Source: Platynereis dumerilii
Taxonomy: Eukaryota > Annelida > Polychaeta > Phyllodocida > Nereididae
Length of the DNA stretch: 64,000 nucleotides
Assembly (NCBI GenBank): GCA_026936325.1
Contig: JAPTHN010000003.1
Location: 40,750,011 to 40,814,010, forward strand
Reading direction: 5' to 3'
Positions 1 through 10,704 of this stretch are shown here, one piece after another. Within the stretch, counting starts at the first letter, position 1. Each line of letters opens with the position of its first letter. Position numbers and translations under genes: made by a program. The notes beneath the pieces were generated by a model, which was not told the DNA's origin, did not search any database, and saw only the letters and a list, made by a program, of their open reading frames with translations.

Positions 1-43
1 GGCTACAATTATGAAAAGAGAATACACGTAGTTATATCTATAG

Positions 44-650
44 TTAATCATTGCACAAAGGTCTATATTTTTCTCACCAGGGAGCTTTCGCCCATCTCTC
101 ATGGGCTTCTTCAGCTCAACTGAATTGGCTCAGTGGGTCACATGACTGCCCACGGTCAACTCATGTGACAGGAGGCTGCAGAAAATGGGGGGGGGGGACC
201 TTAGGGGCAACAGCGCGGACCTGAAAGGCAGCAGTCCCACTGCCCCAGTTGTCAATTCGATACCCAATTCGACTTGAATTTCGTCAGTCTGCAGCCTCGC
301 TAGCTCGCCTGCTTTAATAGTTCAGAGCAGACTGTTGTCAGTCAGGGGTGATGCTGGTGAACCCATTGCTGCTCCTTGTTTGTATAGTACTCTGTTTGTA
401 AATGAAACAAGTGTTGTTCAGGCACAGTTCCAGCAAATTAACCTTAACTACATCATCTGCCTGTAAACTTGTCTGTTGTCTCCATGAGATGTCTCTTCCC
501 AGGCGTTCTTTGACCACTTGTAGTGCTTCTTCAATGGGAATACCATTGACCCACTGAGCCAATTCAGTAAGCTGAAGAAGCCCATGAGAGATGGGCGAAA
601 GGCCGAAAGCTCCTCGGTGAGAAGAACATAGACCTTTGCGCAATGATTAA
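44..650. mobile_element. Fold-back DNA element (MITE) with TTAA at both ends
   Basis: The first ~100 bp and the last ~100 bp are near-perfect reverse complements: the text around 88-140 (TTTCGCCCATCTCTCATGGG) returns inverted around 540-600. The outer limits are TTAA at 44-47 and at 647-650, followed inward by TCATTGC on both sides. TTAA duplication is the hallmark of piggyBac-type insertion, but the terminal bases do not match classic piggyBac ends, so the superfamily is an inference. The ~390-bp centre has no coding capacity I trust. It lies downstream of EMC4 and is probably non-autonomous. Confidence 0.6.
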
Positions 651-1118
651 TACAGATATGAACTTCCAGAGTTCAGGATTAAGTTTTCACAGTAATAAAA
701 TAGTTATACTTACATTGTATGAGACCATTTACATCATTCACAGTCTATTGAGCTTAGTGAAGTTTTGATCTCTCCACAAGTATACCTAGGCCAGCAAATC
801 AACCGTGCCATTTGTGTAGAGCTGTGTTAGCAGGAGTATTAAGTTACCTATTACCAAAAGCCTGTCTCTCGATTGGTATTGATAATTGATTTTCCAATAA
901 CAAAAAGCTCTGCATATATAAAGGAATATAATAAAAGTTCTTTCATTATAAAACTTGCCTCAACTTAATTCATCCACTTCAGAGTATCTATCCCAAAATA
1001 TTGCAGCTTTTAAAATCTATTGTCTGGGGACAAGAGGCTCTTGATTTCTAGAGCATATATATGACACAAAGTTCTGATAGCAGACCGAACGCTTCATCAA
1101 AATAAGGCTTTTATACAC

Positions 1119-2054
1119 TACCGTAATATGGGGTGAATCGGGACAGAATTGGCAGTTTTTCTGTGATAGCATAGACAAAAATCAACTCAGAAATTGAAAT
1201 ATGGTGTCAAATTGTGTCCGAGCACAAGGGCAAAGTTCCCACTGGAGCTTGGTAGGATATCTTATATTCCCAATGCCCAGGGCCCAAAAAACCACTGTCC
1301 CAATTCACCCCACACTTTGGGGTGAATTGGGACACTCCATTATTTCCACAATAAATGCTTTCTGGCTTCTTTGAGTGATTGCTTCTTATGGCTAAACATT
1401 AGAAAACATCGTCAATATGCAAAATATTTATTTTGAGGAAAATATAAAATCAATTCCATTGATAATATGCAGATTTTAAAAAAAGTTATAAATGACAGAA
1501 AACAATCAAATACTGTAATTTTCTGCTAATTTTGCTGATGATTAATAATTCTGGACTAAATCCATAACAAATGATGCTAAGTTCTATAAGATTTATCAAT
1601 AAGCCATGCTAGCACACTCAAATGAAAATTGGTAGAGTATATTTTGATTATTTCCGAAACTTGCCATTGACCTGGAGTCGAACCCATGACCAAACATGCA
1701 TAATCCTCATGTCTAGTATACTATTCTGCTCCCCTTAAACCATTTCAAATTTTTTTAAAGTGTCTTGTGAGTTTGATGGCTCTAGTGTTTATACTTTTTG
1801 ATGAATTAGCAAAGTTTTGACCAGTTTGTCAAAATTCTAATTATGCAGGGCCAAGTTTCAGGTGCTGCAGCTCCTCACTGCCTGCAGTTAGAGGTCTGAA
1901 ATCCCACCACAATATGCGCAAATATGTGTACCATAAATGTGCCAAAAATTAATACCCTAGGTAAAGTAGAAGTAGGTTATCTTTGAAGAAATAACAGACA
2001 TCCCTGTTCTGTCCCGATTCACCCCTGTGTCCCTATTCACCCCATATTACGGTA
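1119..2054. mobile_element. Non-autonomous DNA transposon with ~30-bp terminal inverted repeats, TA-flanked
   Basis: TACCGTAATATGGGGTGAAT at 1119 reads outward from the left end, and its reverse complement closes the element at 2054. Related text (GGGGTGAATTGGGACA and its complement) recurs inside near 1300-1335 and 2000-2040, so the ends are internally repeated. Both ends begin with TA, compatible with a TA target duplication as in Tc1/mariner. There is no transposase reading frame in the ~930 bp interior. Classification beyond 'short TIR element' is inference. Confidence 0.65.
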
Positions 2055-2349
2055 TGTGAAAAACAAAATTTTTGCAAAATTCACAAACCATAGATCAGGC
2101 TATTTTCATGACCCAGAACACATTTGAAGCGCCTGATTTATTTAAATAATTCAAATTTACTCGATTGTACTGCAAAAGTGCATCAACAGTGATCAACAGA
2201 ATTTCATAAATCACAAAATCATTTGTGAAATTCATGGGCCATATAATACATCTCTATATTATAGAGATATTTTCTGCATAAGCCATAGGTGCAGACATTT
2301 TCTTAAATCTCCAATTTTTTAATGAAATTATATTCCATAGAATGAATCA
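2055..2349. repeat. Decayed left flank of the tandem array
   Basis: Degenerate matches to the array unit (TTTCATAAATCACAAAAAT, 'CCCAAGCCTTAGATTGAGAC'-like pieces) are scattered here with more divergence than in the core. This is the usual picture at the edge of an array where copies are no longer homogenised. No other feature is seen. Confidence 0.6.
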
Positions 2350-3800
2350 CAAATATGTTTCATAAATCACAAAAATTCCCAAGCCTTAGATTGAGACATT
2401 TTCATAAATCACAAAAATTTTGCAGAAATTCTAAAGCCCAAGATGATCTTTTCATAAATCACAAAAATTTAGCAGAAATTCTAAAGCCTAAGATTGAGAT
2501 CTTTTCAAAAATCACAAAAATTTAGCAGAAATTCTAAAGCCCAAGATCTTTTAAAAAATTTAGCATAAATTCTAAAGCCCAAGATCGAGATCTTTTCAAA
2601 AATCCCAAACATTTAGCATAAATTCTAAAGCCTAAAATCGAGATCTTTTCAAAAATCACAAAAATTTAGCAGAAATTCTAAAGCCCAAGAACAAGATCTT
2701 TTCAAAAATTTAGCAGTAATTCTGAAGCCCAAGATCGAGATCTTTTCATAAATAACAAAAATTTAGCAGAAATTATAAGCCCAAGATCGAGATCTTTTCA
2801 TAAATAACAAAAATTTTGCAGAAATTATAAGCCCAAGAACGAGATCTTTTCATAAATCACAAAAATTTAGCAGAAATTCTAAAGCCCAAGAACGAGATCT
2901 TTTCATAAATAACAAAAATTTAGCAGAAATTCTAAAGCCCAAGATCGAGATCTTTACATAAATCACAAAAATTTAGCAGAAATTCTAAAGCCCAAGATCG
3001 AGATCTTTTCAAAAATCACAAAAATTTTGCAGAAATTCTAAAGCCCAAGATCGAGATCTTTTCAAAAATCACAAAAATTTAGCAGAAATTCTAAAGCCCA
3101 AGATCAAGACCTTTTCAAAAATTTAGCAGAAATTCTAAAGCCCAAGATCGAGATCTTTTCAAAAATCACAAACATTTAGCATAAATTCTAAAGCCTAAAA
3201 TCGAGATCTTTCAAAAATCACAAAAATTTAGCAGAAATTCTAAAGCCCAAGAACAAGATCTTTTCAAAAATTTAGCAGAAATTCTAAAGCCCAAGATCGA
3301 GATCTTTTCAAAAATCACAAAGATTTTGCAGAAGTCATAAGCCCAAGATCGAGATCTTTTCATAAATAACAAAAATTTAGCAAAAATCATAAGCCCAAGA
3401 TCGAGATCTTTTCAAAAATCACAAAAATTTTGCAGAAATTCTAAAGCCCAAGATCAAGACCTTTTCAAAAATTTAGCAGAAATTCTAAAGCCCAAGAACA
3501 AGATCTTTTCAAAAATTTAGCAGTAATTCTGAAGCCCAAGATCGAGATCTTTTCATAAATAACAAAAATTTAGCAGAAATTATAAGCCCAAGATCGAGAT
3601 CTTTTCAAAAATCACAAAAATTTTGCAGAAATTCTAAAGCCCAAGATCAAGACCTTTTCAAAAATTTAGCAGAAATTCTAAAGCCCAAGAACAAGATCTT
3701 TTCAAAAATTTAGCAGTAATTCTGAAGCCCAAGATCGAGATCTTTTCAAAAATTTAACAATTCTTAAGCCCAAGATCGAGATCTTTTCATAAATTTTATT
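2350..3800. repeat. AT-rich tandem array, ~53-bp unit with a ~43-bp shorter variant
   Basis: More than 25 head-to-tail copies can be read. The unit carries CACAAAAATTTAGCAGAAAT, then TCTAAAGCCCAAGATCGAGA, then TCTTTTCA. Shorter units lack the CACAAAAA part. Ordered blocks of long and short units recur (for example near 2660-2800, 3420-3600 and 3610-3770), which indicates higher-order duplication of groups of units. The AGATCGAGATCT core is almost palindromic. There are no genes in the array. It looks like a local satellite or minisatellite grown by unequal exchange. Confidence 0.9.
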
Positions 3801-4104
3801 TAAAAAACAATACTTTGGCACAATGACTAGAACGAGATAATTTTATAAACACAAAAAATTACCATATGTTCACAAGCCTTAGATCGAGCCATTTTCATTG
3901 AAAAAATTTAGAAGAAATTCACAAGCCTGAAAGTAATGTACTTCAAGAAGGGAAATCATCGTTCAGAGGCAAGTAAGGTTTGCAGAGATACCACTAAATT
4001 TTGCAAACAGAGATACCAGTTACATTATTTGTGAACAGAAATTGCAAGCGAGAATTTTTATGATTTTGGCTAATACGAAGTTATGCTGATAAAGATGTTC
4101 TCAC

Positions 4105-4565
4105 AGGGTCACAGTGGACAATTCAATAATGGCGGCCATTTTGTGGTGGCCATTTTGGACTCTTATCTTGCATTTCACCAAATTTTTTTGAACCATACCC
4201 TTAAAAAAATCCCAACACAAAATCAATCACTGAATTCCAAGCTCACAGTGGACAAATCAAGAATGGCAGCCATTTTGTAGAAGCCATCTTGGATTTCCTC
4301 ATGTGTTATCGATCCATAACCCCAAACAAATCTCTATACAAGTAACAAATTTCAACCTCTGTTTGATATAGGCCCTACTTAGCTCAAAGTGGGCAAATCA
4401 AGAACGACAGCCATTTTGTGGCAGCCATCTAGAATTCCCCAAATATTGATTAACACCATCTGAAGAATCTCTACCCAAATGTCAATACTCTTCAGTGAAA
4501 AAATTAACTCACAGTGGGAAAATCAAGAATAGCAGCCATTTTGTGGCAGTCATCTTGAATTTCTC
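4105..4565. repeat. Four tandem copies of a ~133-bp repeat
   Basis: The sentence CACAGTGGACAAATCAAGAA followed by GGCAGCCATTTTGTGG occurs at about 4113, 4246, 4386 and 4512, spaced 126-140 bp apart, with diverged spacers. An open frame at 4083-4280 is produced by this repetition and is not a gene. The copies differ from the 53-bp array next to them and are older or less homogenised. Confidence 0.8.
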
Positions 4566-4889
4566 AAAATTTTCATGACACAAACCCTCCAACGAATCCC
4601 TATACTAAATTTCATAACTCTCTAAACACAATGGACACTTTAAAATGTGGCAATGAATTCGGAGGAGTTTATTTGATATATGCAGGTTTTTAAATTTTGA
4701 AAAACGGACATGTATTAAGGTCTGTAGCCCAATTTGTACTTTGTGCCCCTCTGAAAAATTTCTAACTTCGCCACTGTATACACACTTTTTGATGACGTTT
4801 CACACTTAGGACTTCGCATTTGACTTTCCTAACCTTGATGAATCGATGTACTGTTAAGATAACTTACACATAACTTTTTTATAGGTTAA

Positions 4890-6130
4890 GACATCGATAC
4901 AATAAAAAAATCAATAATTCCCAAGCCTTAGATTGAGAACATTTCATAATCACAAAAAGTTAGACTAAATTCCCATGCCTTAGATCAAGACCTTGTCATA
5001 AATAACAAAAAATTAAGCAGAAATGTGAAAGCCTTAGATCGAGACCTTTTCATAAAACACAAAAGTTTGATGAAATTCACAAGTCTTAGATCAAGATTTC
5101 TTCACTTCAGCAAAGCCTTCAGTGAATAAGACAGACACACCCACCAATCTGGCCAATGAACAAATGAGGCCGATTTCGCCGATTCAAGGACTTCCGTAAA
5201 TCGTACAGACTAGCAAGTTACTGGAATAGATAGATCTCTCTGAGAGCTTTAGTGAGTTTGTGTTTTACGCCCCATCAGCACCAGTGTGGGCTATTTAGAG
5301 GTCTCTGAGAGCTTTAAAATGATAGGTCATAGACCTCTGAGGACTGAATAGTCTCCTCGGAAATTGCCGGTAAAGATTCGAACAGGAGAGAAATACTGCT
5401 CGCTGATCGACAGTGACGCTCTGACGCAAAATCTTATGATAATTTACGGAAATGACAGGATTCGTCCAGGGTAGATTCGCTGGGTGGATTTCTTCAAAAA
5501 TCACAGAAGTTTTGATGAAATTCGATCAAAACGTTTTCAGAAATCACATAAATGTTGATGAAATTCCCAAGCCTGAGATCGAAAAATTATCATGAATCAC
5601 CAAAATTACTAGACTCAAGATATTTTATTTCTTTCTATAACTTTAGTTTACAGTAAAAGGGAGAATAGCATATAGAGATTTATTTTTTACAAGAAATCCC
5701 CAAGCCTAAGACCAAGCCCTTTAAAAATAAAATCAAAAAGTTTAAAAAAAAAGAAGAAAGAAGTAAAATGCACATATATGCCATTCATATCGTGGAAACT
5801 TTGTTTATAATTCTTCAACATTTTCACATAATTCTTGTGCTACTTGGCATTTTCATAAATCACTAACATAAAATTAATTTCATATCCCAAAAAATGGGAC
5901 AACTCAACATTTTGACACAATTCACACCAGAGAAAAATTAGCATGCAATTCAGGTGCCACATGAAGTGGAAGTCGTGATAAATCTCTAAACCCTTTGATG
6001 AAACTCGCATGCCCTCTGAGACATTTTTATGAATCAACTCTTTTCATGAAATCCTCTTCAAAAATTGGGACATTTCATAAATCACCAATGGTGAAATTCA
6101 CATTCCACAGAATAGAGAAATACCAAAGTT
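4890..6130. repeat. Decayed right flank of the tandem array
   Basis: Isolated, strongly diverged units recur every 50-70 bp (for example CCTTAGATCGAGACC near 5035 and 'CACAAAAGTTTGATGAAATTC' near 5060). They are interrupted at about 5200-5500 by unrelated sequence including a dispersed repeat. No host exon is visible between 4.9 and 6.5 kb. Confidence 0.55.
5252..5312. repeat. Dispersed repeat fragment, also present at 58049-58101
   Basis: GTGTTTTACGCCCCATCAGC followed by ACCAGTGTGGGCTATTTAGA is shared almost letter for letter with 58060-58100 (one T/C difference in the first part). The two sites are 53 kb apart in unrelated contexts, so this is a mobile repeat family, possibly the 3' part of a SINE. 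No ends or target duplication could be fixed. Confidence 0.7.
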
Positions 6131-6587
6131 ACTAGATTAGATCACAGACCACATGTCAATGTAACAAATATGATAGTCAATTAGTCATTAATAGATGAAA
6201 ATTACCAGCCAAAAGAAAAAGCCAAGACATACCGTGACCGCCATTCACTAAACTTTGATGAAATCACATGTCACAGGGGCGACAAACCGCAACATTTTAA
6301 CAAATATAACAAGAGAACACCAGACTTGCAGCCAATGCAATGGAAATTGCAAGCCTAATACAATCCAGACATAACAAGATCACAAACTTCTCCCAGTTAA
6401 CATAATTTTATTGCACGTGATTGACATTTTTTAAGTCCAAGCAAAATTCACAGAATGGGAATAAAGCCAAATATAAAATACAGCAATTGACAAGATATAA
6501 AATTGATATTTCCTAAAACTGACATTTACATCTTGAAATTATACAACAAAGCAATGTTCATGCAATGGTGATCTAGTATTTAATGCA

Positions 6588-6593
6588 TTTATT
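6588..6593 (-). terminator. AATAAA overlapping the EMC4 stop codon
   Basis: The last base of the EMC4 TAA stop begins a perfect AATAAA hexamer on the minus strand. Another AATAAA on the same strand lies at 6412-6407. The downstream one would leave a normal ~180-nt 3' UTR and is the more likely poly(A) signal; the first would leave almost none. Which is used cannot be told from sequence. Confidence 0.4.
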
Positions 6594-9500
6594 TACAATA
6601 CTACGCCGCCACCGGTCCACTCTTGTTGCTGGAAAAAATAAAGATAGAAAATTAAACATCAAATTGCACACCCCATTCAGTCTCCATGACCAACACAATA
6701 AAATTATCTAAGTGCTAGTGAGACAACAACAATGACAGCAACAAAAGAGGCAAACCAGCTTAGACCTCACCCACCCCTGTCCCCTGTACATGAAAAATGT
6801 ATCAACAAACACACAACTCACCATTTGAGGCTCCACAAAGGCCAGCCAATCGGAAGGATGCGTAGGCAGTAAGCCCATGACTTGGCATTTGTATATAGCA
6901 AGCCCCAGTCCCATCACATTTCCCAAGAAGTAAACGACACGCATCAGCATAGACTGGGGGCCTTCAATCATTTTGAACGCTGCAAGTAGAAAGACAATAC
7001 TTTAAAATTAATAAATCTCCAAAAGGAAATTGCAAACAGGCCTAATAGATGACTCCGGATGGTACAAGATACATTACATCAGTTCTAGACTTCCAGCGGA
7101 CCTCAAGCAGCCATCTACATGTAACATGGACCGCCTTGGCCAGGAATCCAACCTGGGGTGGCATCCTATGTCCATCTAGGTCTCAAGACACGGTATATAG
7201 TTTATATACTGCTAAATTTAACAAACTATTTCAACAATAAACAATATATTAAAAGGACGTACTTTGCTGGATATGCAGGAGAGCCTGAATGGGTCTGATG
7301 AACATCATGCCCACCATCATAATAGGGAATATTGAGATAGAGTTGCCTGCCATCCACATGATGAACAGATTCATCGGAATTTGCTTTACTGGTCCCAAGG
7401 CTACGTCCCATGATTTCTGAAATAAGAAAATTGTAAGAGAATGACTTGGTCCGAATATCCTGTAATTATGCACTAAGGCAGGCAGATTAAGACAGGTGGA
7501 AGATGAAGTAACGAGGCGAAGGATGCCTGAAAATAGGTCACATACCTTTGCTATGAGGTCAGGGTTGGACTCCCTTGATGAGGCTGACTCTGAGATTGGT
7601 TTATCACTGTAACCTAGAGGCGCTGAGAGTTCAGGGTGGGGGGCAGTTTGCCGATCCCCTCTGGTCCTGAAAACGAAACAACAATCAAAGAGTGAATACA
7701 AACAACAATCAAAGAGTGAAAACAATAAAAGAGTGAATACAAACTTAACCAGATCAGCGCAATGCGACTGATGACTGTGAAAAACAAAAAGCTTGCTTAA
7801 CAACCAGACAACAACACCACTAACTAACAGAAACATTATCAACTCAGATTTGTCACCAAACAGGATTGGTCTATTCGGTTTGTGTCCTCGTAAGGACCCC
7901 AACAGTTTGTGAATCGTGACCCAGGTGGTTTGTGGCCCAGAAGGACTGTGGTCAGTTGCTTGTAGCCCAGTTGGTTTTTTGGCTTGTTGGTTTGAACCCT
8001 TCAAACCTAGTAATTTTAAGGCCCAGTTGGCAGTTGGTTTGTTACAAAGTTGAACTGCCGCTTCGCTGGTCATCTGGCTGGTCTACGCCCCAGTTGATTT
8101 GGGGTTCACTTGGTTTGCAGCCTAGCTAATTTGTCACCCAGTTTATTTTTGGCCTAAGTGGCTTGTAGTCCAGTGGTTCATAGACATCACCAAGTTGGTT
8201 TATGGACCAGTTGGTTTGTCGGGTGTGCGGTCAACTAGGTGACAAACCAACTAGAAGACACCTGTCACCCAGTTATTTGTTGCCAAGTTGGTTTATGGGC
8301 CAGTTGGTTTGTCACCTAGTTGGTTTGTTTGAAACTTGCAGCCCAGTTGGTTTGTGGCCAAGTTGGTTCATAACATCACCCGTGATCACTGGTGGTTGGT
8401 TTACATACATCACCCAGGGGCCAGGGGTACTAACTCAGTAGGTTAGAGCATCGGCTTCGCTGGATAGGCCCATGGGCACGTCTGGAGTTGTTAATTCCAA
8501 TGCAAGTTGGTTTGTTGCATTTCCGGGGGATGGTTACTTATTAAATTTCCGGGACCAGATTATGGGGGGGGGGGGGCGTTTCCTGAAGGTTACCTGGGGG
8601 ATTTCTAGCAAGAAAATGCCTTCTCCCCTTGGGGCTCTGCAAGGATTTCCGTCATCAGTTTTTATTTCAAATTGACACACAAATTACAAAATACCTATTC
8701 TTCCCGTGAGTATGTGTATTTCTACTGTGTGACCTGTCGCATGTTGTGAGACAAACTGGACTACAAAAAGCAGTGTCATTCTCGGATCTGAGGCACTGAT
8801 CCATAATTTCCATATACCTACCGTAAAACAAATGGCAATGGTATCGCATCAGTATTGGTGGTGTCGCTTACTATTGGCAACAAAAAAATAACAGCATGAT
8901 CAGCATCCGTATCAGATCATACAAAAAAGTGGCATAGACTATCGAGCATCGTTAAAACAACATCATAATTAACTGTGCTGTACATTATATACCACACATA
9001 CTGATAATGATAAGTGTGACAGTGATGATACACACCCCATTGACATTTATTTAAGCCAATAGACTACTGTAGTTCAGAAGAAATGACAAACTAACATTCA
9101 CATTGTCATATATTCTATTCTATTCTATTCTATGTTGTACTTGGCTAGGGTCTTTACGACATCGACGTCCAGGGCGACCGCCGTATGATGGATGAGTGAT
9201 GGTAAGGCTGTGAGTCTGCTACATACCCGATTAATTCAGGGATGTGCAGGGGACTGCCAGTCAAAACGGCGATAAACCAAAACGGCTATTGCCGAAACGG
9301 CGATGATTTTCCTCAGCTTGACCAAAACGGCTATTGAAAATTTAGAAATTTATTGCCATTGTCAGAACGGCTATTTGACATTACCAGAACGGCGATTATG
9401 CTTAACCAAAACGGCGATTGCAATTCTGCAGCTTCAAAGGCTGGCAGTCTGGTACCCCAAGTTGATTGTCATCAATCTACACAAGTACATTGTAAGTTTA

Positions 9501-10605
9501 GTCTATGCATCAATTGCAATGAATTTCACTGTAAGTGCTACTAACTAAATAAATTTTGAGCAAAATAAAGTTCAAAAATGATTTTGACTCTGAGACAGAT
9601 CACATTACATGGGCATATTATAGTAAGTCAGTACTTACTTACTTACATCTATAGGCATATATATCAATTAATGATCAGTAGGCCTACTTGTCTTAGTCCT
9701 TGGGGAGTTTGGGATTGGGGTGCTTCGCTATTAAAGTGCAATCAGCTTTGACACCTCCCTTTGACATGTATTAGCAATTAGGGTCTGTTGTTCTTCAATG
9801 CCAATTAGGGAATTCAATTAAGGGTGAAACTAATGTAGGCCTATAGCCGTTCTGGTAAAGTGGTATAGCCGTTCTGGTATAGACCTGTAGCCATTTTGGA
9901 TGTCTAATCATCGCCGTTTTGGTATCGCCGTTCTGACACTGTCTAAAAAACAATAGCCGTTTTGGTTTATCGCCGGGACCTGCTAAAAAGCGGGTTGAAA
10001 AAAGCGGGGTAGCGGGTAGCGGGTGGACGCAAAATAAACACAGGGAACAATAGGAAGCACTCAGAACAAACAGAGGGCTATTCAATGGACAGTAGTACAA
10101 CATACCTGTCCACCCGCTCCTATTTTACCCCCTCTATCCCCGCTACTTGCAATCAGCTTGTAATTAAGCCATTGACAGCAGATTGCACTTTTACTGCTTA
10201 TTGGTGTCAGTGGTGTGAGACTCTGATTTGTTCCAATACTTCCAATCATATTTATTCATTTTTTTGTTAATCTTTTATTTTTTTACCTTTGTTTTTATCT
10301 GTTAAATGTTTTTATTTTTGATGTATAATGTATTTTTATACGAAATAAATATTATAATAATCTTTTGTGGTTGACTTTAATTGCCATCAATACAAAGTTG
10401 GGGCAGAATTGCTTTAGTAAAATTATTGTGTGTAATTGCTGATTGGGCTGTCTTCAAATAAATAATTTCTGAATATACTTTGTTTTTTTTTAGGCTAGAA
10501 ACAAATGTTTTTAAAATGATGTTGTGTGAAGTTTAAATTTGAGGTACAGTTGTATAAATAAAATTAAGTAAAATAGAAATTAGTATTTATCAAAAAGATA
10601 TGTTT

Positions 10606-10670
<65 letters not shown>

Positions 10671-10671
10671 A

Positions 10672-10704
<33 letters not shown>

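Noticed and set aside
2055-6130. CRISPR-like array
   Set aside because: Regular units exist but there are no unique spacers; it is a tandem satellite in a eukaryotic genome.
7249-8073. A 274-codon minus-strand frame as one EMC4 exon
   Set aside because: It reads through two EMC4 exons plus introns and repeats. The true first exon ([18 protein letters not shown]) lies at 11698-11643 and joins in phase to 7666.
7932-8441. Plus-strand frames rich in Gln-Leu-Val
   Set aside because: Translations of the CAGTTGGTTTGT minisatellite.
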